64,000 nucleotides of DNA from assembly GCF_020889785.1 (NCBI RefSeq), contig NZ_JACMYK010000017.1, forward strand, positions 20,551-84,550, written 5' to 3'. The stretch is from Bradyrhizobium acaciae. GTDB taxonomy: Bacteria; Pseudomonadota; Alphaproteobacteria; Rhizobiales; Xanthobacteraceae. The notes under the pieces were generated by a model. The model was given only the letters and a program-made list of their open reading frames with translations, was not told where the DNA came from and did no database searches. Numbering within the stretch: the stretch's first letter is position 1; the number at the start of each line of letters is the position of its first letter. Both the position numbers and the translations under genes were made by a program. Below, in pieces: positions 43,918 through 53,687 of this stretch.

Positions 43918-45372
43918 CTAGCGGCGCGCCGCGGCGAGCTCGCGATAGAGCGCGGCGTAGCGGCCGGCGCGATTGTGCCAGGAGACATCGGTGGCCATGC
44001 CGGCCTGTTGCAGCCGGCGCCAGGTCACCTTGTCGTTGAACAGCAGGTTCGCCTTGCGCAAGCCATGAGCAAGCGCATCCGCAGTGACGGGTGCGAACTT
44101 GACACCGGTTGCAGCACTGCCTGTGACGGTGGCTTCGTCGAAGCCCAGCACGGTGTCGGCAAGGCCGCCGACATTGGCAACGATCGGGACCGCGCCATAG
44201 CGCAGCGCGCAGAGCTGGGTGAGACCGCACGGCTCGAAGCGTGACGGCACCGCAAGCGCATCCGCGCCTGCCTGGATCAGATGCGCCAGCGCCTCGTCAT
44301 AGCCGATCACGACCGCGATCCGTCCGGGATTGTCGCGCGCCAGTGCGGTGTAACGATCCTGCAAATCGCGATCGCCGCTGCCGAGCAGCGCGAGCTGAAT
44401 GCCCTCGCCAAGCAGCGTCGGAACGGTCTCGAGCAGCAGGTCGAGGCCCTTCTGCCAGGACAGCCGGCTGATGACGCCGAGCAGCATCGCGTCCGGCGCG
44501 GCATCGAGCCCGAAGCGCCGTTGCAGCGCGGCCTTGTTGACCGCGCGCTCCGCCGGCTGCTCGGCGCTGAAGCGCGCGGCGATATCGGGATCGGTCGCCG
44601 GATTCCACACATCGACGTCGATGCCGTTGAGGATGCCGCTCAGTACGTCGGAGCGTTCGCGGAGCAGTCCGCCGAGCCCCATGCCGCCCTCGTCGCTCTG
44701 GATCTCCTGCGCATAGGTCGGCGACACCGTGGTGACGCGGTCGGCAAATTGCAGGCCCGCCTTCAACAGGCTGATGGTGCCGTAATATTCGACGCCGTGC
44801 AGCGCGTAGGCCTCGCCCGGCAGGCCGAACGTCGCCAGCATGTCCGGCGAGAATTGCCCCTGATAGGCGAGGTTGTGCACCGTCATCACCGTGCTTGGCC
44901 GCGGGGACCCGCCATAATGCAGATAGGCCGGCGCGAGCCCGGCCTGCCAATCATGCGCGTGCACGATGTCGGGGACGAAAGACGGGATCGCACCGCGGCC
45001 GATTTCCGCCGCCATCCGTGACAGCGCCGCAAAGCGGATGCCGTTGTCGGGCCAGTCGCGTCCATCCGGACCGACATAGGGATTGCCGGGCCGGGCGTAG
45101 AGATGCGGCGCGTCGAGCGCATAGAGATCGAGGCCGGCATGCGTGCCGGCGAGCACGCGGATCGGACCGCCGTAGAACTCGGGCCAATGCAGCAGCGTCT
45201 CCGCCGATGCGAGCGCGTTGAGCACAGCCGGATAGCCCGGCACCAGCGTCCGCGTTGCGACGCCGTGCTCTTTCAGCGCCGCCGGTAGCGCGCCGACCAC
45301 GTCGGCGAGGCCGCCGGTCTTGACGATCGGATAGACTTCCGAGGCGACCGCGAGGACGCGCAGTGACGTCAT
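43918..45372 (-). CDS. glgA: Glycogen synthase (ADP-glucose)
   Basis: A 484-residue GT5 glycosyltransferase that extends glycogen from ADP-glucose. The N-terminal [16 protein letters not shown] is the ADP-glucose-binding motif; [15 protein letters not shown] and [18 protein letters not shown] belong to the C-terminal Rossmann domain with the conserved EPCGL. Its ATG overlaps the glgC stop by four bases. Length is normal (about 480). Confidence 0.95.
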   Translation of the reverse strand: MTSLRVLAVASEVYPIVKTGGLADVVGALPAALKEHGVATRTLVPGYPAVLNALASAETLLHWPEFYGGPIRVLAGTHAGLDLYALDAPHLYARPGNPYVGPDGRDWPDNGIRFAALSRMAAEIGRGAIPSFVPDIVHAHDWQAGLAPAYLHYGGSPRPSTVMTVHNLAYQGQFSPDMLATFGLPGEAYALHGVEYYGTISLLKAGLQFADRVTTVSPTYAQEIQSDEGGMGLGGLLRERSDVLSGILNGIDVDVWNPATDPDIAARFSAEQPAERAVNKAALQRRFGLDAAPDAMLLGVISRLSWQKGLDLLLETVPTLLGEGIQLALLGSGDRDLQDRYTALARDNPGRIAVVIGYDEALAHLIQAGADALAVPSRFEPCGLTQLCALRYGAVPIVANVGGLADTVLGFDEATVTGSAATGVKFAPVTADALAHGLRKANLLFNDKVTWRRLQQAGMATDVSWHNRAGRYAALYRELAAARR

Positions 45373-46631
45373 GTCCCGAGCCTGTCGATCATCGGCTGGG
45401 TGATCAGCGTGATGCCTTGCTCGGTGGTGCGGAAGCGCTTGCCGTCGAACTCGGGATCTTCGCCGACCACGAGCCCTTCAGGAATCCGCACGCCACGATC
45501 GATCACGACGTTTCTGAGCTGCGCGCCGCGGCCGACATTCACATACGGCATGATCACCGCGTTCTCGACATTGGCGTAGGAATTGACGTGGACGCCGGTG
45601 AACAGCAGCGAGCGGCGCAGCGCCGCGCCCGAGATGATGCAGGCGCCCGAAACCAGCGAGGTCACCGCCTGGCCGCGCCGGCCGTCCTCGTCATGCACGA
45701 ACTTGGCGGGCGGGGTGATCTCGGCATAAGTCCAGATCGGCCATGAGCGATCGTAGAGATCCAGCTCCGGCACCACGTCGGTGAGATCGATATTGGCTGC
45801 CCAATAGGCATCGACGGTGCCGGCATCCCGCCAATAGGCGCGGGGATCGTCGCCGGAGCGGACGCAGGAATCGTTGTACTGATGCGCGATCGCGCGGCCG
45901 TGCTTCACGATGTAGGGAATGATGTCCTTGCCGAAATCGTGGCTGGAGTTCGGGTCGGCGGCATCGCGGCGTAATTCGTCGAACAGGAATTCCGAATTGA
46001 AGACATAGATGCCCATGCTGGCGAGCGACTTGTCCGGTTTGCCGGGCATCGGCGGCGGATCAGCCGGCTTCTCCAGGAAGGACTCGATCAGGCCGTTCTC
46101 GTCGACATGCATGATGCCGAAGCCGGAGGATTCCGCTCGCGGCATTTCCAGGCAGCCGACGGTGACGTCGGCACCACTCTCGACATGCTGCTTCAGCATG
46201 ATCTCGTAGTCCATCTTGTAGACGTGGTCGCCGGCGAGCACCAGGATGTACTTGGTGCCGTGCGCCTCGATGATGTCGATGTTCTGGTAGACCGCATCCG
46301 CCGTGCCGACATACCACATCGTCTCCGAGACGCGCTGGCTTGCGGGCAGGATGTCGAAGCTCTCGTTTCGTTCCGGGCGGAAGAAGTTCCAGCCGCCCTG
46401 TAGATGCCGGATCAGGCTGTGTGCCTTGTACTGGGTCGCCACCGCGATGCGGCGGATGCCGGAATTCACCGCATTGGAGAGCGCGAAATCGATGATGCGC
46501 GACTTGCCGCCGAAATACACCGCCGGCTTGGCGCGCCTGTCGGTGAGCTCCTGAAGTCTGCTGCCGCGTCCGCCGGCCAGCACGAAGGCGAGGGCGTGAC
46601 GCGACAATGGTTCATTTCCGACAGTTCTCAT
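45369..46631 (-). CDS. glgC: Glucose-1-phosphate adenylyltransferase
   Basis: Makes ADP-glucose from glucose-1-phosphate and ATP, the committed step of glycogen synthesis. About 420 residues: [20 protein letters not shown] (nucleotide site), [32 protein letters not shown] and [12 protein letters not shown] with FLEKP. The C-terminal part is the left-handed beta-helix regulatory domain. The ATG at 46631 is preferred to the one at 46637 because GGGAGG is six bases from it and abuts the other. Glycogen branching and debranching genes are not in the window. Confidence 0.94.
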   Translation of the reverse strand: MRTVGNEPLSRHALAFVLAGGRGSRLQELTDRRAKPAVYFGGKSRIIDFALSNAVNSGIRRIAVATQYKAHSLIRHLQGGWNFFRPERNESFDILPASQRVSETMWYVGTADAVYQNIDIIEAHGTKYILVLAGDHVYKMDYEIMLKQHVESGADVTVGCLEMPRAESSGFGIMHVDENGLIESFLEKPADPPPMPGKPDKSLASMGIYVFNSEFLFDELRRDAADPNSSHDFGKDIIPYIVKHGRAIAHQYNDSCVRSGDDPRAYWRDAGTVDAYWAANIDLTDVVPELDLYDRSWPIWTYAEITPPAKFVHDEDGRRGQAVTSLVSGACIISGAALRRSLLFTGVHVNSYANVENAVIMPYVNVGRGAQLRNVVIDRGVRIPEGLVVGEDPEFDGKRFRTTEQGITLITQPMIDRLGT

Positions 46632-46877
46632 GGTCATCCTCCCAGAGCCTCAGGCGTGCCCCGCTGCCTTCTCTTGTCCGGAAGGCCTGATCGGGCGCCA
46701 ACGGGGCCGATCGGGAACGTAGCAAGTGCGTCCCGGTTGGGCAAAGCGGGATGGCAGGTTTTCGTTCCCTGGATTGCGGGTCCCGGGCAGCGGGGTTGCG
46801 ACTTGGTTAAGCCTATTGACGAGCCGCGATTTCGGCCTAGAGCAAGCCTGCCCGTTTCCTGCCCAGGCCAACATTCC

Positions 46878-48110
46878 ATGACAGTTTTGTCCGTCACGCC
46901 CCAGACCGTCCGTGCAACGCTCTTGCTGCGCCGGGAGATTGCGCTGCTCGACGTCAGGCACGAGGCGGAATTCGCCACCGGCCATCCGCTGTTTGCCGCC
47001 AACATGGCCGCCGGCCGGATCGCGCTCGAAGCCGAGCTGCGGTTGCCGCGCAAGGACGTGCCGATCGTTCTCTATGACAATGGCGAAGGCCTGGTCGCTG
47101 CCGCGGCCGACCAGTTGCGGGCGCTGGCCTACGACAACGTTGCGGCGCTGACGGGCGGCCTGCAAGGCTGGAAGGCGGCCGGCTATGAGGTGTTCGAGGA
47201 TGTCAATTCCTATGCCAAGGCGTTCGGCGAGTTGGTCGAGGCACGCAGGCATACGCCCTCGCTCAGCGCCGACGAGGTCGCCGCGCTGATCTCGGACAAG
47301 GCCAACATCGCGATCCTCGATGTTCGCCGCTTCGACGAATATGCCACCATGAACATCCCGGGCTCGGTCAGCGTGCCAGGCGCCGAGCTGGTGCTGCGTG
47401 CCGGCAGTGCCGCGCCCGATCCCGACACCACCATCATCGTCAACTGCGCAGGGCGCACCCGCTCGATCATCGGCACGCAGTCGCTGATCAATGCCGGGCT
47501 GCCCAACAAGGTGCGGGCACTGCGCAACGGCACGATCGGCTGGACGCTGGCGAAGCACGATCTCGAGCACGGGGCCGGCAAGCGCGGCGAGATCGGACCG
47601 TTCGCGGGCGCCGGCGACAATGCGCGTGAGGTCGCCTATCGCGCCGGCGTCCGTCACATCGGCATGGACGAACTCGCCGCGCTGGAAGGTGATGCACAGC
47701 GTACGCTGTATCGCTTCGACGTGCGCGATGCCGAGGAATACGCCGCCGGTCACCTTGCCGGCTTCCGCCATTATGCAGGCGGCCAGCTGGTGCAGGAAAT
47801 CGACATGGCCGCGCCGGTACGGGGCGCGCGCATCGTGCTGAGCGATGACAAAAGCATCCGTGCCGACATGACGGCGTCCTGGCTCGCGCAGATGGCGTGG
47901 GAGGTCTATGTGCTCGAGGGCGGCTATGACGGCCGGCTCGAAGTCGGCGCGCCGCGCGTCGTGCCGAGGCCGGATCCCGCGCACCGTTATCGGCGCCCCT
48001 ATGAAGGCACCGGCGTCGCAGAAAAGGCGATGCAGGCCTATCTCGATTGGGAGTACGGCCTCGTCGATCAGCTTCGCCGCGACGGCACGCATGGATTTTA
48101 CGTGATCTAG
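46878..48110 (+). CDS. Multi-domain rhodanese-like protein
   Basis: A 410-residue cytoplasmic protein made of at least three rhodanese-like repeats. Repeat 1 (about 1-105) contains LLDVRHEAEFATGHP but has LYDNGEG where the active Cys belongs. Repeat 2 (about 128-225) has AILDVRRFDEYATMNIPGS and an intact active-site loop NCAGRTRS. Repeat 3 (about 255-345) has RFDVRDAEEYAAGHLAGF with LSDDKSIRA in the loop, again without Cys. Only one domain can carry a persulfide. It is divergent from glgC. Confidence 0.87.
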   Translation: MTVLSVTPQTVRATLLLRREIALLDVRHEAEFATGHPLFAANMAAGRIALEAELRLPRKDVPIVLYDNGEGLVAAAADQLRALAYDNVAALTGGLQGWKAAGYEVFEDVNSYAKAFGELVEARRHTPSLSADEVAALISDKANIAILDVRRFDEYATMNIPGSVSVPGAELVLRAGSAAPDPDTTIIVNCAGRTRSIIGTQSLINAGLPNKVRALRNGTIGWTLAKHDLEHGAGKRGEIGPFAGAGDNAREVAYRAGVRHIGMDELAALEGDAQRTLYRFDVRDAEEYAAGHLAGFRHYAGGQLVQEIDMAAPVRGARIVLSDDKSIRADMTASWLAQMAWEVYVLEGGYDGRLEVGAPRVVPRPDPAHRYRRPYEGTGVAEKAMQAYLDWEYGLVDQLRRDGTHGFYVI

Positions 48111-48229
48111 CGGATTACCTGGTGACGGCGGTGCATCGGTGCCGAGTTGCTGGGTCGCTCCGCCAAAATATCGAAAACAACCCCATGCACAGTAGCCGTC
48201 CATCGCTACGCTTGCTCGTGGATAGATGG

Positions 48230-48260
48230 ATTGCTTCGTCGCTTCGCTCCTCGCAATGAC
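48230..48260 (-). repeat. Dispersed intergenic repeat
   Basis: On the minus strand the element runs from GTCATTGCGAGGAGCGAAGC onward and ends GCAAT; the ends ATTGC and GCAAT pair. The pattern is a familiar widely dispersed bacterial repeat. It lies just after the convergent hydrolase gene stop. Confidence 0.6.
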
Positions 48261-48278
48261 GGAGTTGCCGATCTTCAC

Positions 48279-49571
48279 TCAATCCGGGCTGAACGCGTCG
48301 TAGACCAGCTTCCTGAATGCCGGCGTGATGCGCTGGCGTTCGTTCTGGGTCTGCTCCAGCATGATGTAGATCATGTCGAGTTTCGGATCGACGCCGAAAT
48401 AGGTGCCGCTGCCGCTGTCCCATTTCAACTCGCCGATCGAGCCGGGCGGCGGCGGCTTGGCAATGCCGGGATCGGTGCGCACGGCGATGCCGTAGCCGTA
48501 ACCGAAGCCGTCGCCGGGAAAGTACCAATAGTCGCGGCCGACGCCGGAGCCCGGGCCGACATGGTCGCTCGTCATGGTCTTGAAGGCCGCCGGACTGAGA
48601 TAGCGCTTGCCGTCAAGCTCGCCGCCATTGAGCAGCATCTGCGCGAAGCGCGCATAATCGAGAATGGTCGACACCAGGCCGCCGCCGCCGGATTCCCACT
48701 CCGGATGCGCGCGCCGGTCGTTCTCGCCGTCGATCAGGATCGTATCCGAAGGCAGCGGTTCGGCCAGCCGCGTCCGCTCGGTCTCGGCATCGAGCACGTA
48801 TCGAGTGTCGTTCATCTTCAGGGGATCGAAGATGCGCTCCTTCTCGAACTGATAGAGCGTCTTGCCGGAGACGATCTCGATCACCCGGCCGAGCACGTCG
48901 GTGGAATGACCGTAGCGCCACAGCGTGCCGGGCTGTCGCGACAGCGGCAGTTTGGCCAGCCGCGCGGTGAATTCCTTATTGTCGAATTTGCCGTCGAACA
49001 GATGTCCGGCGCGGTAGATCTTCTGGATCCAGTCGGCGCCGATATATTCGTAGGTGATGCCCGAAGTGTGCCGCATGATATCTTCGATGGTCACGGGGCG
49101 GATCGGCGGCACCAGTTCCACCTTGGCAGGATCGTTGCCGCCATCCGGTTCGATCGCGACCCTCACGTCGGCGAACGCCGGAATGTATTTCGACAGTGGA
49201 TCTTGCGGCGACAGCTTGCCCTCGTCGACCAGCATCATCGCGGCGGTGTTGGTGATCGGCTTGGTCATCGAATGCAGCGCGAACATCGTGTCCGGGCGCA
49301 TCGGTGATTTGGTCGTGACGTCGCGGTCGCCGAAGGTCTTCAGATAGACCGGCTTGCCGTGCTGCTGGATCAGGATGACGGCGCCGGGAATGCGACCGCT
49401 GGAGACCTCGGTGTTGAAGAACTCGGTGATGCGTTCGAGCTTCTCCGGCGACGGGACAGGGGCATCGGTGGCGCGCGCGGCGCCCGATATGACAAACGCA
49501 AGACACGAGATCGCGGTCGCACGAAGCGTCCGCAGGGCAAGCTGGATCGCCCGATCGTATCCACATGACAT
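48279..49571 (-). CDS. Beta-lactamase-fold serine hydrolase (EstB-like)
   Basis: A 430-residue exported protein (signal segment RATAISCLAFVISGAARA). SMTK is the SxxK motif, RYGHS the YxN-like motif (His for Asn) and WDSGSGTYF stands where class C esterases have HSGAGGT-like sequences. This is the family VIII carboxylesterase pattern more than an antibiotic lactamase. Transcribed alone; another member of the fold, only distantly similar, is encoded at 42.3 kb. Confidence 0.87.
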   Translation of the reverse strand: MSCGYDRAIQLALRTLRATAISCLAFVISGAARATDAPVPSPEKLERITEFFNTEVSSGRIPGAVILIQQHGKPVYLKTFGDRDVTTKSPMRPDTMFALHSMTKPITNTAAMMLVDEGKLSPQDPLSKYIPAFADVRVAIEPDGGNDPAKVELVPPIRPVTIEDIMRHTSGITYEYIGADWIQKIYRAGHLFDGKFDNKEFTARLAKLPLSRQPGTLWRYGHSTDVLGRVIEIVSGKTLYQFEKERIFDPLKMNDTRYVLDAETERTRLAEPLPSDTILIDGENDRRAHPEWESGGGGLVSTILDYARFAQMLLNGGELDGKRYLSPAAFKTMTSDHVGPGSGVGRDYWYFPGDGFGYGYGIAVRTDPGIAKPPPPGSIGELKWDSGSGTYFGVDPKLDMIYIMLEQTQNERQRITPAFRKLVYDAFSPD

Positions 49572-49679
49572 TGAGAAGCTCGCCCCTGCCTGATGCCCTG
49601 AACGCCGCCACTTCTAGCCCAGGCGCCCCCGCACCATAATCATTTTCAAGCGCGTTTATTCCCTAACGATGGTCGAATT

Positions 49680-51056
49680 CTAAACAATCTGCGTGGCGCC
49701 GACGGGCGTGCGCACCGCATTCGACAGCACCTGCAGCGCCTGGCTCAGTTCCGCGCGATTGCGCGCGGCGCCGAGCGAGACGCGCAAGCCCCGCGGCGCG
49801 GCATCGCCTGCCGCGAAGGCGTCCTCGGCGACCACGGCGAGCCCGTTGCGCATCAGATGCGACAGCAGGTCGGTGCCGTCGAAATGCTTCGGTAGCGGCA
49901 TCCAGAGATGGTGGCTGGCCGGGCGTGCCGCATAGGTCACGCCCTTGAGGAAGCGAGCGGCAAGCTGCTGGCGGGCGGCCGCCTCGTTGCGGATGGCGCG
50001 GATGATGTCGGCGGCGACGCCGGAGCGCAGCCATTGCGTGACCAGCGCGACCATTAAGGATGGCGGCATCTGCATGGTGGCCTGCATGCTGGCGCGCATC
50101 CGCTGCTCGGCGCTCGCATCGGGCGCCAGCAGATAAGCGACGCGCAACGCCGGCGCGATGCATTTGGCGATGCTCGCGGCGTAGTAGGTATGCTCTGGAA
50201 TCAGGGTGGCGATCGGCGCTACCTGCGGTTCGAGCGGGCCGTAAACGTCATCCTCGATCAGGACGCAGCCGCGTTTCCGGATGATATCGGCGATTGCCTT
50301 GCGGCGCGCCGCGCCCATCGTCGCCGTGGTCGGGTTCTGCTGCGTCGGCACCAGATAGATCGCCTTCGGCTTGTGCTTGCGGCAGGCATCGTCGAGCGCG
50401 TCGGGCCTCGCGCCCTCCGCGTCCATCGCAACACCAACGAGGCGGACATCGAGGCGTGCCGCCGCGGCTTTGATGCCGGGAAACGTCAACGCTTCCGTCA
50501 GCACCACATCGCCGGGTGATGTCAGCGCCAGCAGCGCGTTGAAGATGATCGCCTGTGAACCCGGATAGATCACGATGCGGCCGGCCGATGCGTTCGACAC
50601 ACGCGGTGCGAGCCAGGCGGCACCGACCTCGCGTTCGTCAGCGGTGCCGCCGGGACGCGTATAGCCGAGATAGGCGGAAAAGCCGGCCTCGGAGCGGATG
50701 TTCGCAAGTCCCTGCGCGATGCGCAGATCGAGATTGGCTTCGACCGGCTGCGGCGGCAAATTCATCGACAGGTCGATGTTGACGGGCGTGGCCAGGTCGG
50801 ATGCCGCGCGCGCGGTGGTCTCCGAAACGAAGGTGCCCTGGCCGACGCGGGCGTCGAGCAGGCCTCGCCGCCGCGCCTCGCCATAGGCGCGCGTCACGGT
50901 GGTCAGATCGATGTCGAGCGCCGTTGCCAGCGCACGGTGGGTCGGCAACCGCTGACCGCGCACCAGCCGGCCGCTGGCGATGTCGGCGGCGAGCGCGTCG
51001 ACGATGCGTAGGAACATCGGGCCGTGCCATTCCGAAACTGTAGGGATCCAATCCAT
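49680..51056 (-). CDS. MocR-type GntR regulator with aminotransferase domain
   Basis: A 458-residue regulator. Residues about 1-75 are a GntR winged helix (LYLRI-like MFLRIVDALAADIASGRLVRGQRLPTHRALATALDIDLTTV contains it). The rest is an aminotransferase-like domain with the pyridoxal-phosphate lysine in SIAKCIAPALR. The start at 51056 gives MDWIPTVSEWHGP, the usual MocR opening; an ATG at 51113 would place the operator-like palindrome inside the gene. MocR proteins usually control the divergent gene, here a DUF983 protein. Confidence 0.88.
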   Translation of the reverse strand: MDWIPTVSEWHGPMFLRIVDALAADIASGRLVRGQRLPTHRALATALDIDLTTVTRAYGEARRRGLLDARVGQGTFVSETTARAASDLATPVNIDLSMNLPPQPVEANLDLRIAQGLANIRSEAGFSAYLGYTRPGGTADEREVGAAWLAPRVSNASAGRIVIYPGSQAIIFNALLALTSPGDVVLTEALTFPGIKAAAARLDVRLVGVAMDAEGARPDALDDACRKHKPKAIYLVPTQQNPTTATMGAARRKAIADIIRKRGCVLIEDDVYGPLEPQVAPIATLIPEHTYYAASIAKCIAPALRVAYLLAPDASAEQRMRASMQATMQMPPSLMVALVTQWLRSGVAADIIRAIRNEAAARQQLAARFLKGVTYAARPASHHLWMPLPKHFDGTDLLSHLMRNGLAVVAEDAFAAGDAAPRGLRVSLGAARNRAELSQALQVLSNAVRTPVGATQIV

Positions 51057-51092
51057 GCAATCCAGCGCTTTGTCTTTGATTGTCGGTGTTGA

Positions 51093-51105
51093 AATACATA
51101 TTGTA
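51093..51105. promoter_or_regulatory. Palindrome in the MocR/DUF983 divergent region
   Basis: ATACA-TAT-TGTAT, midway between the two divergent starts (51056 and 51138). Likely operator for the MocR-type regulator. Confidence 0.5.
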
Positions 51106-51137
51106 TGGATCATCAGATCAGGTCAAGGATTACGCAA

Positions 51138-51566
51138 ATGACCGAGACGGTTTCCCTGCCAAAGGCGATGTTGCGCGGCTTTGCGATGAAGTGCCCGAAC
51201 TGCGGGCGCGGCCATTTGTTCGGCCGCTTCCTCAAGGTGGCTGATCATTGCGAGGTCTGCGGCGAGGACTTCACCCCGCAGCGTGCGGATGATTTTCCGG
51301 CCTATCTCGTGATCGTCGTGGTCGGCCACGTCGTGGTGCCGGCGCTGCTCTGGATGGAAATGACCTACGCGCCACCGGCCTGGCTGCAACTGGCAATCTG
51401 GCTGCCTGTCACGCTGTTCAGCGCATTGGCGCTGCTGCAGCCGACCAAGGGCGCGATCGTCGGCTTGCAGTGGCAGCTCGGGATGGAGGGGTTCGCGGCG
51501 ACGCGGCGTGCAGCCGCGCCGGTGCGGAACATCGTGGGCTCTGTAGGGCGGATTAGCAAAGCGTAA
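51138..51566 (+). CDS. DUF983 membrane protein
   Basis: A 142-residue protein with an N-terminal zinc ribbon (CPNCGRGHLF ... CEVCGEDF) and two membrane segments (AYLVIVVVGHVVVPALLW and LAIWLPVTLFSALALL), typical of DUF983. AAGGATT lies before ATG 51138. The last few codons and the stop lie within a dispersed palindromic repeat, so the C-terminal end (GRISKA) may have been set by repeat insertion. Function unknown. Confidence 0.85.
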   Translation: MTETVSLPKAMLRGFAMKCPNCGRGHLFGRFLKVADHCEVCGEDFTPQRADDFPAYLVIVVVGHVVVPALLWMEMTYAPPAWLQLAIWLPVTLFSALALLQPTKGAIVGLQWQLGMEGFAATRRAAAPVRNIVGSVGRISKA

Positions 51567-51572
51567 TCCGCC
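51543..51572 (+). repeat. Palindromic repeat, left copy, overlapping the DUF983 stop
   Basis: TGTAGG followed by a perfect hairpin with arms GGCGGATTA and TAATCCGCC (51547-51572). An inverted relative lies 20 bases downstream. The gene's stop codon is inside the right arm. Confidence 0.75.
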
Positions 51573-51592
51573 GCTCTGCTTGCGACGAAGGT

Positions 51593-51625
51593 GGCGGGTT
51601 ACGCCTTCGGCTAACCCACCCTACA
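51593..51625 (-). repeat. Palindromic repeat, right copy (inverted)
   Basis: On the minus strand it reads TGTAGGGTGGGTTAGCCGAA and onward, the same element type as 51543-51572 in opposite orientation. Its own hairpin pairs GGGTTA with TAACCC around GCC-TTC-GGC. It separates the convergent DUF983 and exporter genes and may end both transcripts. Confidence 0.75.
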
Positions 51626-51628
51626 AGA

Positions 51629-52876
51629 TCAAATCGGATGGTGATGCGGCCGGAACATCCGACCCATTTCCGTCACCAGTACTACCGCAAGCGCGGCCAG
51701 CGTGCAGAGGAAGAAGCCGGTCGCGAACGGCAGCAGCGTGCCGTCGTAGTCCTGGCCGATCCTGGTGCCGACGCCGATCCCGATCAGCGTGGTGATGGTG
51801 CCGTAGAGCGAGGAGGCGGTGCCGGCAATCTTGCCCTGCGGCTCCATCGCGAGCGCCGTGAAGTTCGCCATCATCAGCCCGAATGCGAACATCATCAGGC
51901 CGGCCAGCACCATGAACAGCGGCAGGGACAGCGTGTCGGTCTTCACCGCGATGAACAGTGCGCCGGCGACGACGGCAAAGCCGGTGAGTGCGGCGTGCGA
52001 GATCACCCGCATGCCGATGCGGCCGACGATGCGCGAATTGAGGAAGCCGGCGATCGCGACGCCGACCGCGCAGGCCGCAAACGCAACCGGGAAGTAATGC
52101 CCGAGCTTGAAGACCTCGGTGAAGATCTGCTGCGACGAAAACACGAAGGCGAACAGCGAGCCCTGCACGCCGCCGGCGGCGAGCGCATAGCCGAGCGTCT
52201 GGCGGTTGGTGACGGTCTGGCGGAACGCCGACAACACCTCCGGGATCGCCAGCGACTTGCGCAGCTCCTTGGGGAGCGTCTCCGGCATCCGCATCGCGCT
52301 CCAGGCCAGCGCGATCACGCCGTAGATCATCAGCAGCACGAAGATGCCGCGCCAATGCGTCAGCAGCATCACGGCCTGGCCGAATGACGGCGCGATCACC
52401 GGGACTGCGATGAACACCATCATCGCCAGCGACATCACGCTCGCCATCCGCCGTCCGGCGTAGCAGTCGCGCACGATCGAGGTCGCGATCACGCGTGTCG
52501 CCGCGGTGCCGAGCCCTTGCAGCGCGCGCGCCAAGAGCAGCGTCTCGAACGAGGGCGCCATGATCGCGAGCAGGCCGGCGATGGTGTAGACCGTCATGCC
52601 GCCGAGCAGCACCGGGCGGCGGCCGAAGCGGTCCGACAGCGGGCCCATCACGAACTGGCCGACCCCGAAGCCGACCAGGAAGATCGACAGCACCATCTGC
52701 GGGCGGTTGGCGTCGGCGATCTGGAACGCGGAGCGGATGTTCGGCAGCGCCGGCAGCATCATGTCCATCGCCAACGGGTTCAGCGCCATGATGGAAGCGA
52801 TGACGACGACGAATTCCGGAAATCCCATCGGGCGGTGGCCTGAGGAAACCCAGGCATCGGCATTGATGTCAGACAC
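51629..52876 (-). CDS. Bcr/CflA-type multidrug exporter
   Basis: A 415-residue major-facilitator protein with 12 membrane segments. LAMDMMLPALPNIRSAF in the first helix (the acidic MDMxLPAxP motif of drug/proton antiporters) and SDRFGRRPVLLGG in loop 2-3 place it with Bcr/CflA. It would expel a toxic compound in exchange for protons. It stands alone. Confidence 0.9.
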   Translation of the reverse strand: MSDINADAWVSSGHRPMGFPEFVVVIASIMALNPLAMDMMLPALPNIRSAFQIADANRPQMVLSIFLVGFGVGQFVMGPLSDRFGRRPVLLGGMTVYTIAGLLAIMAPSFETLLLARALQGLGTAATRVIATSIVRDCYAGRRMASVMSLAMMVFIAVPVIAPSFGQAVMLLTHWRGIFVLLMIYGVIALAWSAMRMPETLPKELRKSLAIPEVLSAFRQTVTNRQTLGYALAAGGVQGSLFAFVFSSQQIFTEVFKLGHYFPVAFAACAVGVAIAGFLNSRIVGRIGMRVISHAALTGFAVVAGALFIAVKTDTLSLPLFMVLAGLMMFAFGLMMANFTALAMEPQGKIAGTASSLYGTITTLIGIGVGTRIGQDYDGTLLPFATGFFLCTLAALAVVLVTEMGRMFRPHHHPI

Positions 52877-53259
52877 TTACGACCTCTTGGAGAGCATCGG
52901 ATCATAATGCTCTTGCTGCAATGCACAATCGGCGTTTTGGCATGGGAGACCGTCGGCGGCGGGTGCTGTCGGTATTTTAGCCTCAGTGTCCAGGATCGAA
53001 TTTGAGAGTGTCCCAGTTCGGATTACGAGTACGGAAACCGTACCTTGGCGGTCGTTCTGGGTATGAGTACGGAGCCACCCATCCGATGTTCTACCCATGT
53101 CCGGCCTTTGATCCAGATCACAGGATTTAATCTTAGGAGAACGAACCGGGGGCAACGGCACGTGATATGATATCGCTATCACCGGCCGAGGCTCTGCCTG
53201 TAGGCGTCGGTGGCTGAGAGACCAAGGTGCTCCCGCCTGCATAATCGGGGAGCACAGCC
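52877..53259. other. Intergenic, lower GC, no gene recognised
   Basis: About 380 bases with less GC-biased composition than the surroundings. A small hairpin GTACGG-AAA-CCGTAC lies at 53029-53043 and an inverted repeat GTGATA/TATCAC at 53162-53182. No credible coding frame. Confidence 0.5.
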
Positions 53260-53454
53260 ATGGCATTGCGGCGCGGAATCTATCGTCCATCCCAGCGAGA
53301 AGCTGAGAACTTGCGGGTTCTGCAAGAGTTCGTCAGAGAAGCCGCCGAATTCCTGAAGCGGTTTCCAATGCCCGACACATTCATCGGCCGGAAAACACAA
53401 GAGCCTTTCCCCAGAGAGAAAACACCACCCGCGCGGGCGAGCCATCATAGTTAA
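53260..53454 (+). CDS. Small hypothetical protein
   Basis: A 64-residue protein, mostly one amphipathic helix (REAENLRVLQEFVREAAEFLKRF) and a charged tail. GGGGAG stands eight bases before the ATG. No family recognised; such small ORFs occur in gene-poor islands of rhizobial genomes. Confidence 0.45.
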   Translation: MALRRGIYRPSQREAENLRVLQEFVREAAEFLKRFPMPDTFIGRKTQEPFPREKTPPARASHHS

Positions 53455-53507
53455 ATGCCAGGCTTGAGAACACCGGGTTAGGGTTCGCGGGCAACGGGGT
53501 AACGACG

Positions 53508-53687
53508 ATGCCGCACCGCATGTACCGCGCACTGGAGCGCGAGTGCCACCTGCAAGCTGCCATCACTGGGCACCAAGAGGCCAAAGAAGAGCTCGAAAAA
53601 ATGGAGCGCGAGTACAAGGTTCTCGCTGATTGGCTAGAGGCAGGTCAAAGAGCGGACCAGCAACCGCCGTCCGCAGGCCCTGATTGA
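53508..53687 (+). CDS. Small hypothetical coiled-coil-like protein
   Basis: A 59-residue frame: MPHRMYRALERECHLQAAI then HQEAKEELEKMEREYKVLADWL, strongly helical with heptad-like spacing. Codon use is coding-like but there is no clear ribosome-binding site. Function unknown. Confidence 0.4.
   Translation: MPHRMYRALERECHLQAAITGHQEAKEELEKMEREYKVLADWLEAGQRADQQPPSAGPD

Noticed and set aside
46650..48278. 542-codon minus-strand frame opposite the rhodanese gene
   Set aside because: No recognisable domain; shadow of a real gene.
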